A DNA stretch of 61,448 nucleotides from Flavobacterium sp. (GTDB lineage: Bacteria > Bacteroidota > Bacteroidia > Flavobacteriales > Flavobacteriaceae): positions 1 to 61,448 of the forward strand of contig JALRGT010000016.1 of assembly GCA_023259675.1 (NCBI GenBank), read 5' to 3'. Numbering within the stretch: the first letter of the stretch is position 1; the number at the start of each line of letters is the position of its first letter. The notes under the pieces are model-generated. The model did not search any database. It saw only the letters and a program-made list of their open reading frames with translations, and was not told the origin of the DNA. Made by a program: the position numbers and the translations under genes. Below, one piece after another: positions 27,501 through 37,205 of this stretch.

Positions 27501-28751
27501 TTCAACCTGATGTCTAATGCCTTTAAATATACAAATGAAAATGGTAAAATTGAAGTCAAGTTTTCTATAGAAGAAACTCAGCTGAGACAATTAAATATCA
27601 CCATAACAAATACAGGAAAGGGAATTCCAAAAGAGAAATTAGATTCTTTATTTGATCGCTTTTTTTTATCGGACGCCAATAAATCACCTGATAATGATTT
27701 ATTCAGAACAGGTGTAGGATTGGCTTATATCAAAAAACTGGTTACAGTACTGAGAGGTGAAATTCAAGTGTCAAGCATTGCCAATAAACAAACCACTTTT
27801 ACCATTCTTCTCCCTTGCAATAAAGAGGTGTTTAGCGAAAAAGAATTGGACGAAGAAGTAAGTCCTATATTAATTTCCCATCATCTGAAAAATATTCTTG
27901 AAGAAACTCCAGATAAATCAGATGATACACCTGATAAAATAGCCTCTATTGAACAAATTGAAGACGGTCGTAAAACAATTTTAATTGTGGAAGATGAAAA
28001 AGAAATCCATCATTTCTTGAACGATTTATTGTCCCAAAAATATAAAATCATCACTGCCTTCAATGGAGCTGAAGCCTTAGAAATTTTAGAAAATAATATT
28101 CCTGACATCATCATCAGTGATGTGATGATGCCTATCATGGATGGCGTTGAATTTTGTAAAAAAGTAAAACAAGACATTCAAACCTGTCACATTCCCTTTA
28201 TTATGCTTACGGCAAAAGATTCGGTTATTCATAGAATTGAAGGTCTAGAAAGTGGTGCGAATTCCTATATCCCAAAACCTTTTTATCCAGAACATCTGTT
28301 AGTTCGAATACAAAAATTATTGGAAGAGAAAGAATTAATACACCAACACTTCACTCAAGACACCCATGTTGAAAATTTAGCCACTCTACCCGTAAATAAT
28401 GAAGAAAAAGAATTTATTAAAATTGTTGTGGAGCTTATTCGTAAAAACATCAGTAATGAAAATCTTCAAAGTTTATTTATCGAAAAAGAATTGGGTATAA
28501 GCAATTCGCAGTTGTATAGAAAAATTAAACAAATTTTCGGTGTCACCCCTGGAGATTTAATTCGGACAATTCGATTAAAACATGCTGCAGAATTGTTACG
28601 CAAAAATGCATTAACCGTTTCTGAGGTTTGTTACCAATCTGGATTTAATAACCGATCTTATTTTTACAGAGAGTTTAATAAAATGTATAAAGCCACACCG
28701 AAAAATTATCAATTAAAATTTAAACCAAGGCACAAACAAAATACCGACTAA
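24537..28751 (+). CDS. Hybrid two-component system sensor/regulator of a polysaccharide utilisation locus
   Basis: One polypeptide (1404 residues) senses a glycan signal outside and activates transcription inside. The order is an N-terminal signal/anchor helix, about 14 beta-propeller repeats (many SIFQDSENLLWIGT-like units, about 60-690), a Y_Y_Y domain (about 745-815), a membrane helix (about 825-845), HisKA with His878 in AHEFQTPL, HATPase_c, a receiver domain with phospho-accepting Asp1195 in ISDVMMPIMDG, and an AraC-type HTH (about 1290-1395). The start codon is TTG; no in-frame ATG lies nearby and the hydrophobic N-terminus supports it. It heads the susCD locus and most likely controls it. 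Confidence 0.93.
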   Translation: MKIKIIVIGIIILSFIFFIPFSKSFLFNESNIPLQKITSKNEDTKTTESTEFTGLKYYLDQLDNTKGLSNSSVNSIFQDSENLLWIGTWDGLNRYDGSSFKIFRPELDNENSLSNQVILKIAEDYSGQIWILTIHGINRYNKKKDEFQRFFFSRENKPPLSESEFNLALDPSKKVFCAVKDWGIGYFDGTNFQLLTSKNIFTKAVKKMTFAPSGELLVLLENNELYALSIKKDSLDKKTISKADLISKNIKTFEVGSENQICLVPINGKIILHSLSDHKNLSFQNLKAENIIGHIPEGIVFSNKSGYFIMDKTGKIISNPWLKYLQNQKITTLIKGSENVIWTGTDGDGLFKMYPLKKSFNLISSAQIPELDGGIIRTFLEVDDNSFFVGTKGKGLFRFQSNFYLNPQKKVAFENYNENNSVINNAVFALHKGQDNLVFIGTDGDGITVFDLKKSKLINWSAIIGNEKCDYFKSIYTISQDSNGYIWLGTNGYGMIRCKIARSGEQLKVTEFKKYIAQNNTAHSLSSNIIFSIIPKNENQLWLGTRLGGLNLFDKKKEQFLTFKNSKNDDQSLSNNDILCLQKDANNRLWIGTSFGLNLLQELKPDGIAVFKSFTVKDGLPNNTIHGIVSDKKSNIWISTNFGISNFNLDRLKFINYTKNEGLQNNEFADGAFYQDLKSNYIFMGGIKGFNYFLPDKIKESAVIPDILIDKISGHNQAVPYYQGLVIAPNSDSHPSIVLKHDQNFFDIELAALTYVNSEKCQYAYQLTNFDKEWNVINNRRIISFTNVPKGNYSLRLKWTNSDGVWSKPVHAIDIRIKPVFWQSNLALAIYFILMTLFILFVWSYYKKRQSLSQNILFRKREEELHENRLTFFTNIAHEFQTPLTLIVGPVQKLSETANLSEKNQKFLQMIQRNSSRLLFLTQQLLEFRKAEYDYLEISAREFDLVNLVEQIAELFDEWALNKNIDYNLEIPSTLTGWFDKDKIEKIVFNLMSNAFKYTNENGKIEVKFSIEETQLRQLNITITNTGKGIPKEKLDSLFDRFFLSDANKSPDNDLFRTGVGLAYIKKLVTVLRGEIQVSSIANKQTTFTILLPCNKEVFSEKELDEEVSPILISHHLKNILEETPDKSDDTPDKIASIEQIEDGRKTILIVEDEKEIHHFLNDLLSQKYKIITAFNGAEALEILENNIPDIIISDVMMPIMDGVEFCKKVKQDIQTCHIPFIMLTAKDSVIHRIEGLESGANSYIPKPFYPEHLLVRIQKLLEEKELIHQHFTQDTHVENLATLPVNNEEKEFIKIVVELIRKNISNENLQSLFIEKELGISNSQLYRKIKQIFGVTPGDLIRTIRLKHAAELLRKNALTVSEVCYQSGFNNRSYFYREFNKMYKATPKNYQLKFKPRHKQNTD

Positions 28752-28778
28752 TTAACTAACGAACAGCCAGTTATACAC

Positions 28779-28817
28779 AGGTGTACACTATTGATGAAAT
28801 AGTGTACACCTTTTTTT
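28779..28817 (+). terminator. Terminator after the hybrid regulator
   Basis: A 14-bp perfect stem pairs aggtgtacactatt (28779-28792) with aatagtgtacacct (28798-28811), followed by a T-run. It isolates the regulator transcript from susC. Confidence 0.85.
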
Positions 28818-28946
28818 ATGTTGTTAACTACTTTTAACAAATGATTTAAAAATCACTTTAAAAAAACCATTAACACAATTAATATAACTAATTATTACGA
28901 ACATGAAAAAAATCACACCAATTATTAACCAATTTAACACTTCATT

Positions 28947-31900
28947 ATGATGAAAAAAAATATCATTTATAATATAGTCCTATTATGGGCATTATTATCG
29001 GGAGGTACATTTTACGCACAAACCGTTAAAGGAATTGTGTCTGATAACAGCGGTCCACTACCCCAAGTAAATGTTTCTGTAAAAGGAACTGCTATAAATA
29101 CGGTAACCGATTTTGATGGAAAATATTCTATTAACACAGAGAATTCAAATGCCGTTTTAGTCTTCAGCTATATAGGTTATTTAACAAAAGAAATTCCAGT
29201 AAATGGAAACAGTGTCGTTAATGCCGTATTATCCGAAGATTCACAAAAATTAAATGAAGTGGTCATTGTAGGATATACAAGCCAAAAGAAATCTTCCATA
29301 ACTGGAGCAGTAAGCACCGTTAATATGGATGATTTATCCAAAACAAAAGTTGCAGATGTTGGCCAAGCCTTGCAAGGTCAAGTTGCAGGTGTATTTGTAG
29401 CCGCAAATACAGGTGCTCCCGGTGATGGAATTAAAATCCGTATTCGTGGAGAAGGTACTCTAGGTAAAAATGATGTTCTATATGTTATTGACGGTGTTCC
29501 TACTCGGGATATCACTTTCCTTAATCAATCTGATGTAAAAACAATTTCCGTTTTAAAAGATGCTGCAGCCGGAGCTATCTACGGTTCTAGAGCAGCAAGT
29601 GGTGTAGTTTTAATTACTACCAAAAGCGGTCAAAAAGGAAAAAGCAGTATAGATGTAGATTATTATACTGGAATTAATTTTGCAACCAACTTACCAAAAA
29701 TGCTGAATGCCGATCAATACTTAACCGTAAAAGATCAAGCTTGGCATAACACGGCTGGAAATTCAGCTTCGGCAACAAGTCCTTATGCTGCAGATAGGGC
29801 ACTTGGTAGCGTGAACGGGATCCCTTTGTCCGATACGAATTGGCAAGATGAATTATTTACTACGGGAATCTTGAATAATTTTCAAGTTTCGGCAAGTGGT
29901 GGATCAGAAAACGTTCAATATTTAATTTCTGGAGGTTATTTTGGTCAAGATGGTATTGTCGTTGAAGGGAATGATAAATTTCAACGCTATAATTTTAGAT
30001 CTAATGTAAATGCCGATTTATCAGATCGTTTTAAAGTAGGTACCAATCTTCAAATAAGTTATGCCAAACAGGATAAATTATCCTCAAGCGGAGATGCTCC
30101 TGGTATAATTAGACATGCATTAATCAGACCTCCGGTATTAGGTGTATATAAAGATGTAAATGACCCAACTTATTCGGCCAGTAATCCTTATACCGATTTA
30201 CCATTCTATACGGGTCCAAATGATGGTTGGAGTAAAAATTATGAATATAGTTCCAATCCGATTGCAATTGTTCATTTTACAGATGACAAAAGAAATACAT
30301 TTCAAACATTTGGTAATTTATACGGTGAATATGCCTTTTTGGGAGATAAATCTTTAAAATTCAAAAGTAATTTGGGGGTTGATATCAAATTTTCACATAA
30401 CAAAAATTTCGCATCAAACTTTGGAGATGCTAATATTAGTGATCCTTCCAATCAATATTATAGTTTAGGAAGAAATAATAGACCTAATGGACTGGATGAA
30501 AACAGAGGGCAAGAAATGACCTTTACTTTTACCAATACGTTAAACTATGTGAAAACATTTAATGAATTACATAATGTTAATTTATTGGTCGGTATGGAGA
30601 ACATCAACAGTAAAGCTGCTGCTATGGGTGGAAGTAGACAAAACTTTGACAATACTTCAAATCCATTTAGATACTTAGATTATGGAAGTACCACCAACGC
30701 TTATAGTTCAGGTTCTGCAAGCAACTGGAGTTTGTTATCTTATTTCGCTTCGGGAACTTATGGTTATGACAATAAATATTTTGTAAGCGCTACGATGAGA
30801 GCTGATGCCTCTTCCCGATTTGGTCCAAATAATAAATGGGGATATTTCCCTTCTGTTTCTGGAGGTTGGATATTATCTAAAGAAAATTTCATGGAAAATG
30901 CAGATTGGATTTCAAATTTAAAACTTCGAGCCAGTTGGGGTCAAGGTGGAAATCAAGAATTACCAAATAATGCATATGAAACACTTGTATCTTCCTCTGG
31001 AGGAGTGGTAAATGTAGTTCGTTATGGGAATCCTGATCTAAAATGGGAAACCACTACTCAAACCAACTTAGGATTGGATTTAGGAGTTTTAAATAATAAA
31101 TTATCCTTTACAGCGGATTATTTTACTAAGACAACTGACGATATTTTGTTAACCGTAGGTTTACCGGCAGTATCTGTGGGAGTTATTGAGAGAACTTATG
31201 TAAATGCTGGAGAAGTAAACAATAAGGGCTTTGAATTTGGGGTAAATCTTCAGAATCAAGAACATGAATTTAAATATGGTATAAATGCAAACCTAGCTAC
31301 CCTAACCAATAGAGTAAATAAACTTCATGAATTTGTAAAAAACATTACTGATGATTTTTCACATACGAAAACAGAAGTGGGACAACCAATCAGTTCTTAT
31401 TATGGATTTCAGTTTGACGGAATTTATCAAAATGCCAGTGAAGTAAGCTCTCATTTATTTGCTAACGCAAATGGGACTCAACCTGGTGACATCAAGTTTA
31501 AAGATATAAATAACGATGGACAGATAAATGCTGACGATAGAACTTTCATTGGTAATCCAATTCCAAAAATCACTTATGGCTTTGCTTTCAATGGAGAATA
31601 TAAAAACTTTGATATCTCCTTCTTGTTACAAGGTGTTGAAGGTGTAGATCGCTATAATGATTTGAAACAAATCTTAAACTATGATAGCCGACCTTTTAAT
31701 TCTACAACAGCCGTATTGAAAAGCTGGAATGGTGAAGGTTCAAGCAATACGATTCCCCGTCTTACTTTTAATAATAACGGTGGTGGAAATGTTTCCAGTG
31801 TATTTGTGGAAGATGCTTCTTATTTAAGATTGAAAAATTTAGAAATAGGATACACTTTCAACAAAATAGCTGCCGGAATAAAAAATATGCGTTTGTATGT

Positions 31901-32027
31901 ATCTGGTCAAAATTTATTTACTGTAACCAAATATACTGGCTTAGACCCAGAATCAACTTCATTGATAGACAAAGGAACCTACCCACAGTCGAAGTCGTTT
32001 CTTCTTGGATTAAAAGTTAAACTTTAA
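28947..32027 (+). CDS. SusC/RagA-family TonB-linked outer membrane transporter
   Basis: The 1026-residue protein imports oligosaccharides across the outer membrane with its SusD partner. A signal peptide (about 1-25, ending FYAQ) precedes a carboxypeptidase-regulatory-like domain (about 27-105). The plug contains LNEVVIVGYTSQKKSSITGA and the SusC hallmark VLYVIDGVP, and the barrel contains calcium-binding-like DINNDGQINADDRT, also usual in SusC. It lies 24 bases before susD. Substrate is not readable from the sequence. Transcription probably depends on the upstream hybrid regulator. Confidence 0.95.
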   Translation: MMKKNIIYNIVLLWALLSGGTFYAQTVKGIVSDNSGPLPQVNVSVKGTAINTVTDFDGKYSINTENSNAVLVFSYIGYLTKEIPVNGNSVVNAVLSEDSQKLNEVVIVGYTSQKKSSITGAVSTVNMDDLSKTKVADVGQALQGQVAGVFVAANTGAPGDGIKIRIRGEGTLGKNDVLYVIDGVPTRDITFLNQSDVKTISVLKDAAAGAIYGSRAASGVVLITTKSGQKGKSSIDVDYYTGINFATNLPKMLNADQYLTVKDQAWHNTAGNSASATSPYAADRALGSVNGIPLSDTNWQDELFTTGILNNFQVSASGGSENVQYLISGGYFGQDGIVVEGNDKFQRYNFRSNVNADLSDRFKVGTNLQISYAKQDKLSSSGDAPGIIRHALIRPPVLGVYKDVNDPTYSASNPYTDLPFYTGPNDGWSKNYEYSSNPIAIVHFTDDKRNTFQTFGNLYGEYAFLGDKSLKFKSNLGVDIKFSHNKNFASNFGDANISDPSNQYYSLGRNNRPNGLDENRGQEMTFTFTNTLNYVKTFNELHNVNLLVGMENINSKAAAMGGSRQNFDNTSNPFRYLDYGSTTNAYSSGSASNWSLLSYFASGTYGYDNKYFVSATMRADASSRFGPNNKWGYFPSVSGGWILSKENFMENADWISNLKLRASWGQGGNQELPNNAYETLVSSSGGVVNVVRYGNPDLKWETTTQTNLGLDLGVLNNKLSFTADYFTKTTDDILLTVGLPAVSVGVIERTYVNAGEVNNKGFEFGVNLQNQEHEFKYGINANLATLTNRVNKLHEFVKNITDDFSHTKTEVGQPISSYYGFQFDGIYQNASEVSSHLFANANGTQPGDIKFKDINNDGQINADDRTFIGNPIPKITYGFAFNGEYKNFDISFLLQGVEGVDRYNDLKQILNYDSRPFNSTTAVLKSWNGEGSSNTIPRLTFNNNGGGNVSSVFVEDASYLRLKNLEIGYTFNKIAAGIKNMRLYVSGQNLFTVTKYTGLDPESTSLIDKGTYPQSKSFLLGLKVKL

Positions 32028-32051
32028 ATAAAAAATTAAAAAATATAAATT

Positions 32052-33527
32052 ATGAAAAATTTATTTAAAACGAGTATCCTATTTGGCTTGTTAACTTTGG
32101 TAAGTTGTCAAGACGAGCTCACACAAGATCCAATTGGATTGACAACTTTAGAACAGGCAAATACCACTCCAACGCTAAATACCGTAGAAAGTTCAGTAAA
32201 CTCTTCTTATCAATTACTTTCTAACCGATTGAATATATTGGCTGAATGGGATTGGGGCGGTGGTCTTGTGTTTCAAAATGATTATGTTCTACAAGATATC
32301 GCATCGGATGATATGGAGAAAAAATGGAGTTCTGACGGAGATCAACCTTGGATAGATGAAATTAACAATTTCACATTCACATCCACCAATGGTGGTCCGA
32401 ACGGATTATGGAAATACAATTATGAAGGAATTAAACGATTGAATATTGCCATTAATTTATTGATAAAATCTGATATAGAAGCCATAACAGGAATAACTAC
32501 TGCCCGAAAAAACCAATTGTTGGGAGAAGCATATTTTCTACGTTCTTATTATTACTTTTCATTGGTAACTAATTTTGGTGATGTACCATTAATTCTTGCA
32601 CCGGTAAAAACGTATCAAGAAGCTTTTGATGTTGCCGTTAGAGCCGAAAAATCATTGGTTTGGGACCAAATAAAATCAGATTTAGTTTTAGCAAAAGGTT
32701 TATTACCAAACTCAAAATATTCTTCGACTACCGAAAAATGGAGAGTTTCTAAAGGTGCTGTAATTGCACTTCAGGCAAAAGCAGCATTATATACTGAAAA
32801 ATGGACAGAAGTACCGGGATTAGTAGATGAGTTAGCTCCACTGGGGTACAGTTTAAATGATAATTATTTTGATAGTTTTAGCACCGAGTTTACGGACAAC
32901 GAAGTTATTTTCGCTTATGATCATCAAAGTAACCAGAATCCTAGAAAGGGAAATGGAATTTGTGCACCTTTAGATTGGGGATTTTTTGCACCAAGCACTG
33001 ACTTCTTAAATTCATTCGAAGCAAATGACCCAAGAAAATTATATACTGTCGACGTAGCCAATAAAAATGTAAACAAAATGCTAGGTAGCATCAATGGAAC
33101 CAATAAGGGAAATGATGATGCGCCTAACAATAAAATATACATGCGTTTTGCGGATGCATTACTTTGGAAAGCAGAAGCATTAAATGAAAACGGGGATTAT
33201 TCAGGAGCCATTGCAATTATCAATGACATTAGAGAAAGAGCCAGAACTACAGTAACAGTATTAGGAACAATTCCAGCTATTGGTACTTTACCGGACAGAC
33301 CTGCATCTACAGATAAAGCGACCATTAAAGGCTGGTTAATTTCTGAAAGAAGAGCTGAACTTGGTTTTGAAAATCAAAGAATGCTGGATTTAAAAAGATG
33401 GGGAATTGCAAAAGCGGTGATGACAGCGCACGGAAAAAATTTCCAAGATAAACATATGTTATATCCAATCCCTCAATCAGAAATTGATGCCTCTGCAGGT
33501 ACTTTGACACAAAATACAGGGTATTAA
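32052..33527 (+). CDS. SusD/RagB-family glycan-binding lipoprotein
   Basis: This surface lipoprotein (491 residues) caps the SusC barrel and binds glycan. The lipobox is LVSC in MKNLFKTSILFGLLTLVSCQ, giving Cys19. Helical TPR-like SusD signatures include LLGEAYFLRSYYYFSLVTNF and FGDVPLI, and the C-terminus has the typical ISERRAELGFENQRMLDLKRW. It is paired with the upstream susC and followed by a hairpin that may reduce readthrough into the enzyme genes. Confidence 0.95.
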   Translation: MKNLFKTSILFGLLTLVSCQDELTQDPIGLTTLEQANTTPTLNTVESSVNSSYQLLSNRLNILAEWDWGGGLVFQNDYVLQDIASDDMEKKWSSDGDQPWIDEINNFTFTSTNGGPNGLWKYNYEGIKRLNIAINLLIKSDIEAITGITTARKNQLLGEAYFLRSYYYFSLVTNFGDVPLILAPVKTYQEAFDVAVRAEKSLVWDQIKSDLVLAKGLLPNSKYSSTTEKWRVSKGAVIALQAKAALYTEKWTEVPGLVDELAPLGYSLNDNYFDSFSTEFTDNEVIFAYDHQSNQNPRKGNGICAPLDWGFFAPSTDFLNSFEANDPRKLYTVDVANKNVNKMLGSINGTNKGNDDAPNNKIYMRFADALLWKAEALNENGDYSGAIAIINDIRERARTTVTVLGTIPAIGTLPDRPASTDKATIKGWLISERRAELGFENQRMLDLKRWGIAKAVMTAHGKNFQDKHMLYPIPQSEIDASAGTLTQNTGY

Positions 33528-33568
33528 TAACTGTATCTAAAATTAGTTTAAGAAGTCATTAATCTTAT

Positions 33569-33614
33569 GAGAAGTAGCAATTGCAATTGAAAAAAATTGC
33601 TACTTCTCTCTTTT
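33569..33614 (+). terminator. Hairpin after susD, terminator or attenuator
   Basis: A perfect 14-bp stem pairs gagaagtagcaatt (33569-33582) with aattgctacttctc (33595-33608), followed by TCTTTT. The locus clearly continues downstream, so it probably lowers rather than ends transcription, giving more susCD than enzyme mRNA; it might also stabilise the susCD 3' end. Confidence 0.6.
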
Positions 33615-33667
33615 AAAAAACACCACACCTATTTAAAATCAACACTTTACAAACAAAACATTCTAAT

Positions 33668-36124
33668 ATGAATCCATTTTTAAATACCCTTTCTATTTTA
33701 CTATTCTGCTTTTTCGGAACAATTTCGTCAAGCCAGAATATTAATTTAAAAGTTGTAGGTGATAGTGTTTTCGGTTATACTGTTGACATTTATAATGGCA
33801 ATATACCGTTGATTCATAATACAGAGGAATTTTCACTAGATGTTTCAAATACTGATTTTAGCGAAAAAAGCAGTATAAAAAAATGGACTGGGGCCGAATG
33901 GAAAAGTGATTTAAATACGATTCGACTAACCCGAAAAACTTATTTGGCTGACTTTGACTTGAATATTTCAATCACAGTCTCCTATGAAGTTATCAATAAA
34001 AATATAGTAAAAAAGAGTATTAATATAACCCAAACTGGAATGCCGATTTTATATTACACTCTGACAGAAACATCAAAACCAGCACAGGTGCCTTCAAAAT
34101 ACGTAACTTTTGAATATGATAATTTCCCAGGAGGATTTGCTCATGAAATGTTTCCTTCGGCAGGATTCGTAACACCAGATAATCAGGTGGTAGGTTTCTT
34201 AATGGATGCAGGTTATATAAATCATTATACAAGAACTACCAGAAGACGCTTTAATGGCCATGGTGGTGGTTTTGTCGGGATGAGAAAACTTCCTGATCCG
34301 AATTTAGTGTCGGTGGCCACTCTAAATGAAAGAAATCAAAATCAAAATTACATCAAACAAACCTTTGGTGAGCTTTATAATTTAGACTCGGGTAAAGAGC
34401 ATAAATTACAATTAAATCAGCAATTTAAGAAAATGGGGGCTGTTGAAATTAGTAAAAATGACAGCATCTATCAATTAAACATTAATTCAAATGAGCAATC
34501 TGGTTTTGAAATGATTGTTCCTTTCAAAGATCAAAAAACATTCACTATTTCATTTCTGTGTAAAGGTTCTACTCCCCTTGCATTAAAACTATTCAGAATC
34601 AAAAATGGTAAGAAAACAGTCGAATTAGAAAATGGAATAAAATACATCGATAACTTTCCTACCCATGAAAATGATTGGACACTTTTCAAAGGAAGCATAC
34701 TGGTTCCTTATATCGAAAAGGATAGTGTTTCACTATTTATTGGAGGAAACAATGCGAAAAATTGTTCACTTCAAATAAAAAACTTGCAAATTGTAGAGAA
34801 TGAACCAGCTATTGAACCCTATAATAAAATAGCGTTAGGCGAAACTGTAACCAAAACTACTTACATTTTTACTGAACCCTTTACAAACCATCATGATTTT
34901 ATCATTTCATCTCAAACCCGTTTGGCTGAAGCCAAAAAATTTGAAGGTTCTCAAATAGAAAAAATGATGTATGCCAATTTTAATATGCTTACTTGGATTA
35001 CCGGTATAGACGATTTTTCGCCATTCAATGTTCCGAACATGAACTATTCACCTGATATGTACAATAGGGATTCTTTTTTTTCAATAGTGTCGAGCCATAA
35101 TAAAGAACTGAATCTTTCTATTTGGAATAAATGGGCTCAAACACAAAATCAAAGAGGCGCTATTGGGACCATCATTACACCTTACATGGGAACAGTTGAG
35201 GTAAAAGACAACGAAGCTACCATTCAGTTTTTGATTTGGGCCATGATGAATAAAAGACGTTTTGGCGTGGAGCTACCGAAAGACAAAATTCAGAAAGCAG
35301 TCGATTTTGTATTAAATGAATTTGATGAGGATAAAGATGGAAAGTGTAAATCACATTTCCCTTTGTGTCAAGTAGATGTTCTTGATTTTAATCCAAAAAC
35401 CGACAGATTAGCAGTAAATCAAGGAATGTTAGCAATTGCTTTGCGAACCATAAAAGAATTGGGCTATGAAATATCCGATTCCTATATCGAAAAAGCAGAA
35501 GAAGAATACCGGAACTTTTATGATGTAAAACGCAAACACTTACTATATGACAGACAATTTCCGGACATTATAGCTATAACTGATTTAGAACCTGAATTTT
35601 ATTCCTTATGGCTATTCAATCGTCCTATTTTGACTGACAAAATGGTAGTAAATCATTTAAATCAAATTCCATTACTCAATAAAGTTCCCAATTCTCCTTA
35701 TCCGGAATACGGTACAACTGCACCGTTAATCATTCAACTGACCAAGGACAAACAAGGATATTCGTTTATAAATACCGATTACCAGCCTTTCGGTGAATTT
35801 GGAAAATCAAATTATGTGGGAGGATTGAATGATGGCTATTATTACAATGGTGGCAGTTGGTTCCGCGCTGAATATTGTGCCTACGTAGTGGGAAAAAAAC
35901 ACGGCTGGGAGAAAGCCCAAAAAATGATGAAAAACAGATCTTGGGCCGAAATCAATCTCAATCCGGAATGGCCTTACAGTAAAGAATTTATCCCAACAAA
36001 ATGGACAAATACCAATTCATGGTGGCCATCTACCCGCGGATTATGCTGGAACGTATTTATTCTTATGGCTAATGAACTGGCAGGAAGCAGAACAGCAGAT
36101 ATGGATCCCGACTTCAAGAACTAA
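33668..36124 (+). CDS. Secreted putative alpha/alpha-barrel glycosidase
   Basis: The protein has 818 residues with a signal peptide (about 1-22, ending SSSQ). I do not recognise a named family. An N-terminal beta-rich half (about 23-410) is followed by a helical half (about 420-810) with the repeated aromatic and acidic patterns of six-hairpin glycosidases: SPDMYNRDSFFS, WNKWAQTQNQRGAIG, GGLNDGYYYNGGSW and TNSWWPSTRGLCWNVF. That architecture recalls GH15/GH63/GH37-like enzymes, but the assignment is inference. Position just after susCD argues for a periplasmic or surface enzyme acting on the target glycan. Confidence 0.65.
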   Translation: MNPFLNTLSILLFCFFGTISSSQNINLKVVGDSVFGYTVDIYNGNIPLIHNTEEFSLDVSNTDFSEKSSIKKWTGAEWKSDLNTIRLTRKTYLADFDLNISITVSYEVINKNIVKKSINITQTGMPILYYTLTETSKPAQVPSKYVTFEYDNFPGGFAHEMFPSAGFVTPDNQVVGFLMDAGYINHYTRTTRRRFNGHGGGFVGMRKLPDPNLVSVATLNERNQNQNYIKQTFGELYNLDSGKEHKLQLNQQFKKMGAVEISKNDSIYQLNINSNEQSGFEMIVPFKDQKTFTISFLCKGSTPLALKLFRIKNGKKTVELENGIKYIDNFPTHENDWTLFKGSILVPYIEKDSVSLFIGGNNAKNCSLQIKNLQIVENEPAIEPYNKIALGETVTKTTYIFTEPFTNHHDFIISSQTRLAEAKKFEGSQIEKMMYANFNMLTWITGIDDFSPFNVPNMNYSPDMYNRDSFFSIVSSHNKELNLSIWNKWAQTQNQRGAIGTIITPYMGTVEVKDNEATIQFLIWAMMNKRRFGVELPKDKIQKAVDFVLNEFDEDKDGKCKSHFPLCQVDVLDFNPKTDRLAVNQGMLAIALRTIKELGYEISDSYIEKAEEEYRNFYDVKRKHLLYDRQFPDIIAITDLEPEFYSLWLFNRPILTDKMVVNHLNQIPLLNKVPNSPYPEYGTTAPLIIQLTKDKQGYSFINTDYQPFGEFGKSNYVGGLNDGYYYNGGSWFRAEYCAYVVGKKHGWEKAQKMMKNRSWAEINLNPEWPYSKEFIPTKWTNTNSWWPSTRGLCWNVFILMANELAGSRTADMDPDFKN

Positions 36125-36146
36125 AAAAATAAAAAAAAAGAATATT

Positions 36147-37205
36147 ATGAAAGATATCGCAAAACGTTTTATAGAAAATCCATTATTGTCCCCTTCGGAT
36201 TTATCACCAAGTAGAGAGGGCTTAGAAATCACCTGCCTGCTTAATCCCGGAGTGTTCCAATTTGATGGAAAAACTTGGCTTTTAATTAGAGTTGCCGAAA
36301 GACCAAAACAAAATGACACTGTAATTTCATTTCCTATCCTAACCGAATCCGGAACCATACAAATTATAGAAATTCCAAAAGATGATCCTGATTTAAACGC
36401 AACGGATGCCAGAGTAATAAATTATAAAGGCGTTGATTATTTGACAACGCTATCCCATCTAAGACTACTATGTAGCGATGATGGACATCAATTTTATGAA
36501 CCTGAAAATTATCCAATTTTAATGGGTGAAGGCATATTAGAAACCTTTGGAGTGGAAGATTGCAGGGTAACTTTACTGGACGGCATATATTATCTAACCT
36601 ATACTGCGGTTTCCGATAATGGTGTGGGTGTGGGTTTACGTACCACAACCGATTGGAAAAACTTTCAATCGCACGGAATGATTCTGCCTCCCCATAATAA
36701 GGATTGCGCCATTTTTGAAGAAAAAATAAATGGTTTGTATTATGCCTTACATCGTCCAAGCAGTGTTGATATCGGTGGAAATTATATTTGGATTACCTCC
36801 TCACCTGATGGACTTCACTGGGGAAATCACCATTGTATTATCAAAACCAGAGCAGGTCAATGGGATAGTAAAAGAGTAGGCGCCGGAGCTTCTCCTATAA
36901 AAACAGAAAAAGGCTGGTTATCCATCTATCATGGCGCCAATGCCGAACATCAATATTGTCTGGGTGCTTTTTTAATGGATTTAAATAATCCTACTAAAGT
37001 TATAGCACGTACAGAAGAACCTATTATGATTCCAACAACAAACTATGAATTAACCGGTTTTTTTGGGAATGTCGTATTCACAAATGGACATGTTATACAT
37101 CCTGACGGTGATACGGTTACCGTTTATTATGGAGCCTCTGATGAGTTTGTTTGTGGGGCAGAATTCTCTATTGCAACGATTAATTCACTTTTAAAATACA
37201 TCTAA
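36147..37205 (+). CDS. GH130 glycoside phosphorylase or hydrolase, mannoside-active
   Basis: I start it at ATG 36147 (352 residues); the frame stays open further upstream but overlaps the previous gene. The five-bladed beta-propeller pattern and motifs NPGVFQFDGKTWLLIRVAERP-like opening, FGVEDCRVTLLDGIYYLTYTA and YALHRPSS are those of GH130. The RVAERP segment resembles members active on beta-1,2-mannosides. Phosphorylases of this family release mannose-1-phosphate. There is no signal peptide, so it is cytoplasmic. Its stop overlaps the MFS start (TAATG), so import and phosphorolysis are coupled. Exact linkage specificity is uncertain. Confidence 0.85.
   Translation: MKDIAKRFIENPLLSPSDLSPSREGLEITCLLNPGVFQFDGKTWLLIRVAERPKQNDTVISFPILTESGTIQIIEIPKDDPDLNATDARVINYKGVDYLTTLSHLRLLCSDDGHQFYEPENYPILMGEGILETFGVEDCRVTLLDGIYYLTYTAVSDNGVGVGLRTTTDWKNFQSHGMILPPHNKDCAIFEEKINGLYYALHRPSSVDIGGNYIWITSSPDGLHWGNHHCIIKTRAGQWDSKRVGAGASPIKTEKGWLSIYHGANAEHQYCLGAFLMDLNNPTKVIARTEEPIMIPTTNYELTGFFGNVVFTNGHVIHPDGDTVTVYYGASDEFVCGAEFSIATINSLLKYI

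Noticed and set aside
36072..36146. N-terminal extension of the GH130 frame
   Set aside because: It overlaps the end of the preceding gene in another frame; GH130 homology begins just after ATG 36147.
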